In this document: positions 25,616-33,332 of the stretch, one piece after another | How the letters are laid out: every line of letters begins with the position of its first letter | Numbering within the stretch: the stretch's first letter is position 1 | NCBI RefSeq assembly: GCF_013317235.1 | Contig: NZ_WLCM01000004.1 | Coordinates: 76,728 to 140,727, forward strand | Source of the DNA: Leisingera sp. ANG59 | Lineage (GTDB): Bacteria > Pseudomonadota > Alphaproteobacteria > Rhodobacterales > Rhodobacteraceae | Direction of reading: 5' to 3' | DNA length: 64,000 nt | The notes under the pieces: generated by a model | Told to the model about the DNA's origin: nothing | The model's input: only the letters and a program-made list of their open reading frames with translations | The model's database searches: none | Program-made: the position numbers and the translations under genes

Positions 25616-26473
25616 TTACAGAGTGCCGAACTTTCCAGACTGGAACTCGGCAATCGCCTGATGGATTTCGGCCTGGGTGTTCATCACGAAAGGCCCATGG
25701 GCGGCAACCGGCTCGCCGATCGGCTCACCTGACAGGATCAGAAGCTTGGCACTGGTCGCAGCATCAATCCTGATGCCCCCCTCGTTCCCGAGGCGCGCTG
25801 TTGCCGGGCCCGCCAGAGACGCGCTGCCGTTGATCGTCACTTCACCGTCCAGAACAACCACTGTCACGTTCTGGCCTTCCGGCGGTGTCAGGGAAATGCC
25901 TTTTTCCCCGTTCAAGCGCAGATCCCATACCTCGATCGGTGTAAAGGTGCGCGCGGGCCCGGTGCGGCCGTTATAGCTGTCGGCAATGACCCGCAGCCGC
26001 CCTGCAGCATCAGCAAGGTCAACACCAGGTATCTGCGCATCCGTGATGCTCTGGTAGCCGGGCGCGGCGGACTTGTCCTTGGCGGGCAGGTTTACCCAGA
26101 GCTGGACCATTTCTAGCGTGCCGCCCTTGCGGGTGAACTCCTGGCTGTGAAACTCCTTGTGCAGGATGCCGTCTGCTGCCGTCATCCACTGCACATCGCC
26201 TTCCCGGATCACTCCGCCGCGCCCGGTGGAATCGCCGTGCTCAACCTCGCCCTGATAGACGATGGTGACGGTTTCAAACCCTTTGTGCGGATGCACATCC
26301 ACACCTTTCGGCCGGTCCGCCGGATCGAAACGGTGCGGCCCGGCATAGTCCAGCATCAGGAACGGGTCGTGGCTGTTTTCCCCGCCCATGTGCGAGAACA
26401 GCGAGCGCACTGGAAACCCATCGCCCACCCAATGTCCAGGGCCGGTCTTGCCGGCAGATAATACCTGTCTCAT
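25616..26473 (-). CDS. Pirin-family protein, second of three
   Basis: 285 aa. The start at 26473 has GGAG at the right distance and gives MRQVLSAGKTGPGHWVGDGF, the family's normal beginning. The metal site is in VDVHPHKGFETVTIVYQG, with HGDSTG and AADGILHKEFHS following. The C-terminal cupin ends HGPFVMNTQAEIHQAI, as in most proteobacterial pirins. It is divergent from a LysR gene, which probably regulates it, and convergent with the dioxygenase-esterase fusion. Enzyme activity, perhaps quercetinase-like, is possible but unproven. Confidence 0.92.
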   Translation of the reverse strand: MRQVLSAGKTGPGHWVGDGFPVRSLFSHMGGENSHDPFLMLDYAGPHRFDPADRPKGVDVHPHKGFETVTIVYQGEVEHGDSTGRGGVIREGDVQWMTAADGILHKEFHSQEFTRKGGTLEMVQLWVNLPAKDKSAAPGYQSITDAQIPGVDLADAAGRLRVIADSYNGRTGPARTFTPIEVWDLRLNGEKGISLTPPEGQNVTVVVLDGEVTINGSASLAGPATARLGNEGGIRIDAATSAKLLILSGEPIGEPVAAHGPFVMNTQAEIHQAIAEFQSGKFGTL

Positions 26474-26826
26474 ATTGCAACTCCTTACTTCACGGGGAAA
26501 CCGTGGCTGCCCTTGAGTTGGGGTGCAGCGGCAAGCAATCAATGCGCGCACCGTTCCCGAAAACAGAACCCAAGGTTCGCCTTTCCCCTCAGGGAAAGGC
26601 GGCACGCCGCAATTCAGCACAGGCCTCCGGCACGCCTGCCAGGGGTGCGCTCGCTTGCCACAGCCCACCGCGGAGAAGTGCAGTTTTTTGATCAGAACCA
26701 GTGGGGCAGGCAGTCAGATGGCTGAGGACCGGACCCGTGCATCTGATGCCGGAAGCCGTCCCCAGCGTTCGAAAATCCAGAACGAAATCTTTTCCCGCAT
26801 TCTGGAAACATGCTTATGCTGACCAT
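26474..26826. other. Divergent promoter region between pirin and LysR genes
   Basis: About 353 bases. Frames open upstream of the LysR start lack a ribosome site, so I treat this as control region. It should contain the pirin and LysR promoters. No strong palindrome was seen. Confidence 0.45.
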
Positions 26827-27720
26827 ATGCGCTGGACCATAAACGAAATCGAAACCTTCCTGAGTGTGATGGACACCGGGTCCATCTCAGAAACCGCTAC
26901 CCGTGCCGGCCTTTCAAAATCCGTTATCAGCAAACGGATCAGCGATCTCGAAGCGGCTCTCGGCGTCGCCCTTTTCACGCGCCATGCAGGCCGGATCAGC
27001 GCCACAAATGCTGCCAGTGCGCTGGCAGAGCGTATTCGGCCTGCATACAGCGAACTTGTTGCAGCCACCGAATGGGTCGCGGAGGATGACCCTGGCTTGC
27101 ATGGCCGGTTGAGGATTTCAGCCCCGATGAGCTTCGGGATCCGTCACGTTGGCCGGATAGCCGCCAAGTTCTCCAGCATGCACCCAAACCTCGAGGTCAT
27201 CATCGAATACGATGATGCAATGGTTGACCTGGCCCGGTCCGGTTTTGATGCTGCTGTACGCGTCGGCGCAATGCCGGATAGCACCCTGGTTGTGCGCAAA
27301 CTGTGCGAAGACCCGCGAGTGATCGTCGCAAGCCCCGGATATCTGGAACAACATGGTCCGATCGACAGTCCCGATCAGCTCAGGGACCATGCCGCGATTG
27401 GGTATCAGAACAAGCGCCTGGGCGAAATCTGGCAGTTTGACAAACCAGTTGACCCGCCGGCCCCGTCCAGGGTCATGACAAACAACGGCGAAGCGATGCG
27501 CGACATGGTTCTGGAAGGCCTAGGGATAGCGCTACTGCCCATGTTCATCGTTTACGATGACCTGAAGAATGAGCGCTTGCTTCAGGTCCTGCCTGAATTG
27601 ACACCGGAACCGTTGCCAGTGCAAGCCGTTTGGCCGCCGATAAAGCACATGCCTCCGAAGCTTCGGTTGTTCATTGACCACCTCGCTCTTTCCTTCGGTC
27701 AGCGAGCGCCATGGCAATAG
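26827..27720 (+). CDS. LysR-family transcriptional regulator (DsdC/AaeR-type effector domain)
   Basis: 297 aa from the ATG at 26827, which gives a normal LysR beginning (MRWTINEIETFLSVMDTGSI); the frame is open further upstream but that would add about 42 atypical residues. The HTH is TRAGLSKSVISKRISDLEAALG. The effector domain has LRISAPMSFGIRHVGRIAAKF and IVASPGYLEQHGPI, typical of the large AaeR/PA group whose targets are often pirin or quinone-reductase genes. It is divergent from the second pirin. Confidence 0.9.
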   Translation: MRWTINEIETFLSVMDTGSISETATRAGLSKSVISKRISDLEAALGVALFTRHAGRISATNAASALAERIRPAYSELVAATEWVAEDDPGLHGRLRISAPMSFGIRHVGRIAAKFSSMHPNLEVIIEYDDAMVDLARSGFDAAVRVGAMPDSTLVVRKLCEDPRVIVASPGYLEQHGPIDSPDQLRDHAAIGYQNKRLGEIWQFDKPVDPPAPSRVMTNNGEAMRDMVLEGLGIALLPMFIVYDDLKNERLLQVLPELTPEPLPVQAVWPPIKHMPPKLRLFIDHLALSFGQRAPWQ

Positions 27721-27866
27721 AAGATCACAAATTGCAGGCAAGTCCGTCACACCATAGGCATTGCTGCAGATGTAGGTGTCATGCGGTGTAAGCCGGGCCA
27801 GGGAAACAGGAAGAGTGTTTCACACAGCGTCAGTCGGGAGCCGTCGTGCCGCGGAAGTGATGACTG

Positions 27867-27920
27867 ACCGAAGCCCCAAGTTCCCTCTACTTCTGGGAGA
27901 GGCCTTGGGTCTGCTTCGGT
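27867..27920. ncRNA. Candidate structured RNA or DNA element: 54-nt three-tier hairpin
   Basis: ACCGAAGC/GCTTCGGT, CCCAAG/CTTGGG and CCTCT/AGAGG stack around a 9-nt loop with small interruptions, 19 pairs in 54 bases. It lies 220 bases before the flavin monooxygenase start and has no T run, so it is not a simple terminator. It could be a leader RNA element or a relic of a repeat. The transcript direction is unknown. Confidence 0.35.
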
Positions 27921-28028
27921 GGCATTATACGTCCAGTCTGTAAGCCATCAGTTTCGCAGTAAATTTTTAGGGTTCAGGCCAAGTCCAGTGCAAAGGCAGG
28001 CGAAGTCCGGGTTGGGTTAGAGGCAAGC

Positions 28029-28056
28029 GAAGCAGGGGTAAGCCATAGATTTCTTT
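28029..28056. repeat. First copy of a short element flanking the monooxygenase gene
   Basis: GAAGCA, GGGGTA and GCCA occur in series with one extra base, followed by TAGATTTCTTT. The same series occurs at 29436-29463 after the gene. Only the second copy forms a perfect hairpin. It may be a regulatory motif or a degenerate duplicate. Confidence 0.3.
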
Positions 28057-28140
28057 CTCCAGCGCTGAGGATGTGAACATTCTTCCCTGTATAGCCGGCA
28101 GGGCGATGGTGCCGGCAGAGGATGCAGGAAAGGTTTGGAC

Positions 28141-29415
28141 ATGCCGATCGAAAAAACAGATACGCTGGTTGTCGGTGCCGGTCAGGCTGGAGTGGCCATG
28201 AGCGAACACCTGACCAGCCATGGTGTGCCGCATCTGGTGCTGGAAAAGAACCGGATTGCCGAGGCCTGGCGGACAGGCCGCTGGGACTCGCTGGTCGCCA
28301 ACGGCCCGGCCTGGCACGATCGTTTTCCGAACCTTGAGTTCACGGATACCGATCCGGAGGCCTTTGCCGGGAAGGAGCGTATCGCGGACTATTTCGTTGA
28401 ATACGCCGGACGTTTCAATGCCCCGATCCGAACCGGCGTCGAAGTGACCAAGGCAGAACGAATGAATGGCACTGGCGGCTTCCGTGTTGAAACCTCGGAC
28501 GGGGTGTTCGAGGCGCAGCGGATCGTCGCGGCCACCGGCGCTTTTCAGCACCCCGTTATCCCGCCGCTGGTGCCGGAAGGCGCAGAGGTGAACCAGCTTC
28601 ACTCCTTCCACTACCGTAACCCGGATCAGCTGCCTGACGGCGCGGTGCTGGTGGTCGGAGCGGGGTCATCCGGCGCGCAGATTGCCGATGAGCTGAACCG
28701 GGCGGGCCGCAAGGTTTTTCTCTCGGTGGGGCCGCATGACCGCCCGCCGCGCATGTACCGGGGCCGCGATTTTGTCTGGTGGCTGGGCGTTCTGGGCTTG
28801 TGGGACCAGGCGGCGCAGGACCCGGGCAAGGAGCATGTGACGATCTCCGTCAGCGGTGCCTATGGCGGCCGGACCATGGATTTCCGCCGGTTGGCGGGCG
28901 AGGGCGTGACCCTGCTGGGGCTGACCGAGTCCTATGACAATGGCACCATGAGATTTGCAGGCGACCTGCAGGACAACATCGCCAATGGCGACGCCGATTA
29001 CCTGAAAATGCTGGATCTGGCCGACGCCTATGTTACCCGCAACGGTATAGACCTGCCGGAGGAGCCGGAGGCGCGCAAGGCCTTCCCGGATCCGGAGAGC
29101 CTGACCCATCCGATCCGGGAACTGGACCTGGAGAAGGAGGGTATCACCACCATCCTCTGGGCGACCGGCTTCCGCCAGGACTTTGACTGGATGAAAGTGG
29201 ATGCCTTTGACGAAAGGGGCCGTCCGCAGCATCAGCGCGGTGTGTCAAACGAGCCGGGGATCTACTTCCTGGGACTGCCCTGGCAGTCGCGGCGCGGATC
29301 GACCTTCATCTGGGGGGTCTGGCATGATGCCAAGCATGTGGCCGACCAGATCGCCATCCAGCGCGACTATGAAGCCTACCGCGGCCCCGCCGAACGCCGC
29401 GCGGATCAAATCTGA
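28141..29415 (+). CDS. Flavin-dependent NAD(P)-binding monooxygenase-like oxidoreductase
   Basis: 424 aa from the ATG at 28141, with AGGAAAGG seven bases upstream. It has an FAD-binding VVGAGQAGVAM at residues about 10-20 and a second dinucleotide motif VLVVGAGSSGAQIADEL near residue 175, plus ILWATGFRQDF near the end, as in class B flavin monooxygenases (YUCCA/CzcO-like). It would use NADPH and oxygen to hydroxylate or N-oxidise a substrate. It heads a probable operon with RidA, DUF1028 and aldehyde dehydrogenase genes, suggesting the first oxidation step of a nitrogen-compound pathway. Confidence 0.85.
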   Translation: MPIEKTDTLVVGAGQAGVAMSEHLTSHGVPHLVLEKNRIAEAWRTGRWDSLVANGPAWHDRFPNLEFTDTDPEAFAGKERIADYFVEYAGRFNAPIRTGVEVTKAERMNGTGGFRVETSDGVFEAQRIVAATGAFQHPVIPPLVPEGAEVNQLHSFHYRNPDQLPDGAVLVVGAGSSGAQIADELNRAGRKVFLSVGPHDRPPRMYRGRDFVWWLGVLGLWDQAAQDPGKEHVTISVSGAYGGRTMDFRRLAGEGVTLLGLTESYDNGTMRFAGDLQDNIANGDADYLKMLDLADAYVTRNGIDLPEEPEARKAFPDPESLTHPIRELDLEKEGITTILWATGFRQDFDWMKVDAFDERGRPQHQRGVSNEPGIYFLGLPWQSRRGSTFIWGVWHDAKHVADQIAIQRDYEAYRGPAERRADQI

Positions 29416-29430
29416 CAGCTGGCTTAACCG

Positions 29431-29468
29431 CAGCCGAAGCAAGGGGTAGCCAAAAGATGCTTTGGCTG
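29431..29468 (+). repeat. Intra-operon hairpin, second copy of the flanking element
   Basis: CAGCCGAAGCA (29431-29441) pairs with TGCTTTGGCTG (29458-29468), 11 pairs with one G-U, around a 16-nt loop. It lies 15 bases after the monooxygenase stop and 70 before the RidA start. It may stabilise or partially terminate the transcript. It shares GAAGCA/GGGGTA/GCCA with the element at 28029. Confidence 0.5.
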
Positions 29469-29538
29469 TCCCGCGGCTCGTGAGAGTTTTTCCGGCAAAC
29501 GCAATGTCCGGCCGGCCCCGTCACATCAGGAGGATTTC

Positions 29539-29955
29539 ATGGCCCATACCCGCATCCGCAAGTTCAATACATCGGACACCTACCCGGAACAGAACCTGGA
29601 CAACGACCTGTGCCAGGCGGTGGTGACCCAAGGCGGTAGAACCGTCTACCTGCGCGGCCAGTGCCCGCAGAACCTGGATGATGCGAAGAATATCGAGAGC
29701 CACGATCCGGTGGAGCAGACCCACAAGGTGATGCAGAACATCCAGCAGCTGATCGAGGAGTGCGGCGGCTCGATGGAGCACCTGGTCAAGGTAGTGGTCT
29801 ATATCACCGACGTGCGCCACCGCGAGGCGGTCTACCGCACCATGGGCGAGTATATCAAAGGCGTGCATCCGGTCTCCACCGGCCTGGTGGTGCAGGCGCT
29901 GGCGCGGCCCGAATGGCTGGTGGAGATCGACGGCACCGCGGTTATCCCGGACTGA
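29539..29955 (+). CDS. RidA-family protein (YjgF/YER057c/UK114)
   Basis: 138 aa, with AGGAGG directly upstream. The sequence has the family's GGRTVYLRGQCPQNLD, GGSMEHLVKVVVYITDVRHREAVYRTMGEY and VEIDGTAVI segments. RidA proteins hydrolyse reactive enamines and imines formed during amino-acid or pyrimidine breakdown. Its place between a monooxygenase and an aldehyde dehydrogenase implies that an enamine or imine intermediate arises in this pathway. An early Asn-rich region replaces the usual GPYSQ pocket, so it may be a non-canonical RidA subgroup. Confidence 0.9.
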   Translation: MAHTRIRKFNTSDTYPEQNLDNDLCQAVVTQGGRTVYLRGQCPQNLDDAKNIESHDPVEQTHKVMQNIQQLIEECGGSMEHLVKVVVYITDVRHREAVYRTMGEYIKGVHPVSTGLVVQALARPEWLVEIDGTAVIPD

Positions 29956-29967
29956 TCCGGAAGCAGG

Positions 29968-29988
29968 GAGGGGGCTGTCTGCCCCCTC
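29968..29988 (+). terminator. Weak hairpin after the RidA gene
   Basis: GAGGGGGC and GCCCCCTC flank TGTCT, followed by only TT. It probably attenuates rather than ends the transcript, since the next gene begins 90 bases on in the same direction. Confidence 0.45.
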
Positions 29989-30077
29989 TTAAGCCTGCGG
30001 CTCAATTCACCCCTGAGGAAATTTCCGGCCAGATGAAGAACGGATCCGTCTCCAGTGGCTGGTGAGGAGGAAAGACG

Positions 30078-30752
30078 ATGACATTATCGCTTGTGGCGCG
30101 CTGCGCGGAAACGGGCATGTTCGGGGTGGCGATTTCGTCCTCCTCGCCGGCGGTGGCAGCGCGCTGTTCCTTTGCCCGCGCGGGCGTTGGCGCGGTGGCG
30201 AGCCAGAATGTGACCGACCCAAGCCTGGGTCCCTTGGCGCTGGATCTGATGGAGCAGGGCATGACCGCTGCCGCCGCGGTGGCCAAGGTGCGGGAAACCG
30301 GCCGCTTCATCGAATACCGGCAGGTGCTGGCGGTGGACAGCATTGGCGGCACCGCCATTCACTCGGGACCGAACTCCCTGGGCATCTGGACCCAGGCGGA
30401 AGGCCAGGACGTGGCCTCTGGCGGCAACCTGTTGGCCAATGACGGGGTGTGCCAGGCGATCGTGGACGGGTTTCAGGCGGCGGAGGGCCATCTCGGCGAC
30501 CGGCTGATTGCCGCCATGCGCGCCGGGCTGGCGGCAGGCGGCGAGGCCGGGCCGGTGCATTCGGCAGGCATGAAGATCGTCGACAAGGTCAGCTGGCCGG
30601 TGGCCGACTTGCGCTGCGACTGGACCGAGGACTGCCCGGTCGAGAACATCGCAACCGCCTGGGACATCTACAAGCCGCAGCTGGAGGCCTATGTCCAGCG
30701 CGCGCTCGACCCGCGCGAGGCGCCGTCCTACGGCGTGCCCGGGGACGAATAA
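30078..30752 (+). CDS. DUF1028 family protein (Ntn-hydrolase-like)
   Basis: 224 aa. The start MTLSLVARCAETGMFGVAISSSSPAVAARCSFARAGVGAVASQN is the DUF1028 hallmark, and DPSLG, SGPNSLG and AGGNLLAN-like GGNLLAND segments follow. The family resembles N-terminal-nucleophile amidohydrolases and often neighbours RidA or amidase genes, but its biochemical activity is not well defined. AGGAGGAAAGACG precedes the ATG. In this operon it might hydrolyse an amide or ring-opened intermediate. Confidence 0.88.
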   Translation: MTLSLVARCAETGMFGVAISSSSPAVAARCSFARAGVGAVASQNVTDPSLGPLALDLMEQGMTAAAAVAKVRETGRFIEYRQVLAVDSIGGTAIHSGPNSLGIWTQAEGQDVASGGNLLANDGVCQAIVDGFQAAEGHLGDRLIAAMRAGLAAGGEAGPVHSAGMKIVDKVSWPVADLRCDWTEDCPVENIATAWDIYKPQLEAYVQRALDPREAPSYGVPGDE

Positions 30753-30766
30753 GCAGGAGAGAGACT

Positions 30767-32263
30767 ATGCTGGACTATTCATTGGACGACTGGAAATCCC
30801 GGGCGGCGGCTCTCTCGTTCCGCGGCCAGGCCTTCATTGACGGCAAGTTCACGGATGCGGCTTCGGGCAAGACATTTGCCAGCGTGAACCCCGCAACCGG
30901 TGAGGTGCTGGCGCAGGTGGCCGAATGCGATGAAGAGGACGTGAACCGGGCAGCGGCCGCCGGGCGCCGGGCCTTTGAGGACGGGCGCTGGTCGCGGATG
31001 GCGCCGGGGGACCGCAAGACAGTGATGCTGCGGCTTGCTGACCTTGTCCGCGAAAACCTCGAGGAGATGGCGCTGCTGGATTCCCTGGACATGGGCAAGC
31101 TGGTGACCGATGCGGCCACCATTGACGCCCCGGGCTCGGCGCATTTCTTCCAGTGGTATGCCGAGGCAATCGACAAGGTCTATGACGAAGTGGCGCCGAC
31201 CGGGCCGGGCGATCTGGCGCTCGTCTCCCGTGTGCCCTTGGGCGTCGTGGGGGCCGTGACACCCTGGAACTTCCCGCTCGACATGGCTACCTGGAAGGCC
31301 GCGGCGGCGCTGGCGGCGGGCAATTCGGTGGTGCTGAAACCGGCAGAGCAATCGCCCCTGTCTGCGCTGCGCTTGGCGGGGCTGGCGGCTGAGGCCGGGG
31401 TGCCGGATGGGGTTTTCAATGTGGTGCCGGGCTATGGCGCCACCGCGGGCAAGGCGCTGGGGCTGCATATGGACGTGGATTGCCTCGCCTTCACCGGCTC
31501 CACCGCCATCGGCAAGATGTTCATGCAGTATTCGGGGCAATCGAACCTGAAGCAGGTCTGGCCCGAAACCGGCGGCAAGTCCCCCAACCTGGTGTTCGCG
31601 GATTGCGAGGATCTGGACGCCGCTGCCGACATGGCTGCCTTTGGCATCTTCTTCAATCAGGGCGAGGTCTGTTCTGCCAACTCGCGGCTCTATGTGGAGC
31701 GTTCGGTCAAGGACGCCTTTGTCGAGAAACTGATCGCCCGCGCCGAGGCGACCCAGCCGGGCGATCCGCTGGATCCGGCCTCGAAAATGGGCGCCATCGT
31801 GGATGAGAAGCAGACCGAGGGCATCATGCGCTTCATTGAGGCGGGCAAATCCTCGGCCAACCTGGTCGCGGGCGGCGCGCGTGTCACAGTGGATGGCAAG
31901 GGCTGTTTTGTGCAGCCGACGATTTTTGATGACGTGAGCCACGACAACCCGCTGGCGCGGGATGAGATTTTCGGCCCCGTCCTGTCGGTGATCCCGTTTG
32001 ACAGCGAGGAGGAGGCCGTCGCCATGGCCAATGACTCGATCTATGGCCTGGCAGCCTCGGTCTGGACGGACAACCTCAGCCGCGCCTGCCGGGTGTCGGA
32101 CAAGCTGCAAGTGGGGACGGTCTCGGTCAACACGGTGGACGCCCTTTCGGCGCAGACGCCCTTTGGCGGTATGAAACAGTCCGGCTTCGGGCGCGATCTG
32201 TCGCTGCACAGCCTGGAAAAATATACCGCGCTGAAAACCACTTGGATCAAGTACCGGACTTGA
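30767..32263 (+). CDS. NAD(P)-dependent aldehyde dehydrogenase (PuuC/GabD-like)
   Basis: 498 aa from the ATG at 30767, where AGGAGAG lies upstream; the frame is open earlier but overlaps the DUF1028 gene. Catalytic residues are Glu267 (PETGGKSPN) and Cys302 (NQGEVCSANSR). FTGSTAIGKM and the C-terminal FGGMKQSGFGRD are also standard. The sequence is closest in feel to gamma-aminobutyraldehyde or betaine-aldehyde type enzymes. It would convert an aldehyde produced by amine cleavage to the acid. Confidence 0.93.
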   Translation: MLDYSLDDWKSRAAALSFRGQAFIDGKFTDAASGKTFASVNPATGEVLAQVAECDEEDVNRAAAAGRRAFEDGRWSRMAPGDRKTVMLRLADLVRENLEEMALLDSLDMGKLVTDAATIDAPGSAHFFQWYAEAIDKVYDEVAPTGPGDLALVSRVPLGVVGAVTPWNFPLDMATWKAAAALAAGNSVVLKPAEQSPLSALRLAGLAAEAGVPDGVFNVVPGYGATAGKALGLHMDVDCLAFTGSTAIGKMFMQYSGQSNLKQVWPETGGKSPNLVFADCEDLDAAADMAAFGIFFNQGEVCSANSRLYVERSVKDAFVEKLIARAEATQPGDPLDPASKMGAIVDEKQTEGIMRFIEAGKSSANLVAGGARVTVDGKGCFVQPTIFDDVSHDNPLARDEIFGPVLSVIPFDSEEEAVAMANDSIYGLAASVWTDNLSRACRVSDKLQVGTVSVNTVDALSAQTPFGGMKQSGFGRDLSLHSLEKYTALKTTWIKYRT

Positions 32264-32296
32264 TAAGCCCGGTCCCGCTCCGGCATAGTTGCTGAC

Positions 32297-33241
32297 ATGC
32301 CTTTGCGTTTCACCCTGCGCCAGCTGGAATACTTCGTCGCCGTCGGCGAGGCCGGGTCCATTGCCCTGGCTTCGGAGAAGGTGAACGTGTCCTCGCCTTC
32401 GATATCATCGGCGGTGTCGCAGCTGGAAAATGAGTTCGGCCTGCAGCTGTTCGTGCGCAAACATGCGCAAGGTTTGTCGCTGACCCAGGCCGGGCATCAG
32501 TTCATGGATCAGGCGCGTGCGGTTCTGTATGAGGCGGGTGCGCTCAGCCGTCTGGCGGATAATATTTCTGGTTTTGTGCAGGGGCCCTTGTCAGTCGGCT
32601 GCCTGCTGACTTTCGCCCAACTGATCGTGCCGGGGCTGCGCCGCCAGTTCGAGACGCTATATCCGGCGGTTACCATCAGCCAATTGGAGCGCGATCAGGC
32701 CGGGCTGATTGAGCTGATCCGGCAGGCACGGATCGACGTGGCGCTGACCTATGACCTGAACATCCCGGCGGACCTGACATTCAACGCGCTGGCGGAGCTG
32801 CCGCCCTACGCGTTGTTGAGCGAAGATCACCCGCTGGCAGACCGCGAGAGCGTCACTGTCGAAGACCTGGCCGCGCATCCGATGGTGCTGCTGGATCTGC
32901 CGCTTAGCGCCGAATACTTCCTTTCCATCTTCGAAGATGCAGGTGCCGCTCCGCAGATTTCCGAGCGCACCCGCGACATGGCGGTAATGCGCGGATTGGT
33001 GGCGAACGGCTTTGGCTATTCCATTGCCAATATCCGCCCGGTGACAGACATGGCACCAGACGGGCGCAAGCTGCAGTTCGTGCCAATCGAAGGCAAGCTG
33101 CGGCCGATGCGGATGGGCCTGCTGACGGCTGAAGGGGCCGAGAACGTGCTGACCGTCAAAACCTTCATCAGCTACTGCCAGGAACGGATCACAGACGGCA
33201 CTGTGCCGGGCATCCGTATAGGGGATGGCGGCGGCGCTTAG
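32297..33241 (+). CDS. LysR-family transcriptional regulator
   Basis: 314 aa. The HTH is LRQLEYFVAVGEAGSIALASEKVNVSSPSISSAVSQLENEFG. The effector domain has GPLSVGCLLTFAQLIVPGLRRQFE, similar to OxyR/CynR-like group members found near amine-catabolism genes. It lies 34 bases after the aldehyde dehydrogenase and 92 before the iron-sulfur flavoprotein, so it is embedded in the locus rather than divergent. It probably senses a pathway intermediate. Confidence 0.9.
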   Translation: MPLRFTLRQLEYFVAVGEAGSIALASEKVNVSSPSISSAVSQLENEFGLQLFVRKHAQGLSLTQAGHQFMDQARAVLYEAGALSRLADNISGFVQGPLSVGCLLTFAQLIVPGLRRQFETLYPAVTISQLERDQAGLIELIRQARIDVALTYDLNIPADLTFNALAELPPYALLSEDHPLADRESVTVEDLAAHPMVLLDLPLSAEYFLSIFEDAGAAPQISERTRDMAVMRGLVANGFGYSIANIRPVTDMAPDGRKLQFVPIEGKLRPMRMGLLTAEGAENVLTVKTFISYCQERITDGTVPGIRIGDGGGA

Positions 33242-33332
33242 GCGGCGGCTAATCAATGCTTCCGTAAGCGCAACTTTCGCCTTTGACACAGTCCTGTACC
33301 CTTTTGGCAGCTCTGCACGAAGGAGATGGAAA

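Larger units (their letters stand above)
27721..28140. other. 420-base intergenic region with structured leader-like elements
   Basis: No coding sequence is supported. It contains the three-tier hairpin at 27867-27920 and a GAAGCA-GGGGTA-GCCA element at 28029-28056 whose close relative occurs again after the next gene. The region therefore probably holds the promoter and 5' leader of the monooxygenase operon. An AGGAAAGG ribosome site lies at its end. Confidence 0.5.

Noticed and set aside
18969-27720. An integrative element bounded by tRNA-Ser direct repeats.
   Set aside because: No second copy of the tRNA 3' end and no integrase was found by eye, so an island is only a possibility.
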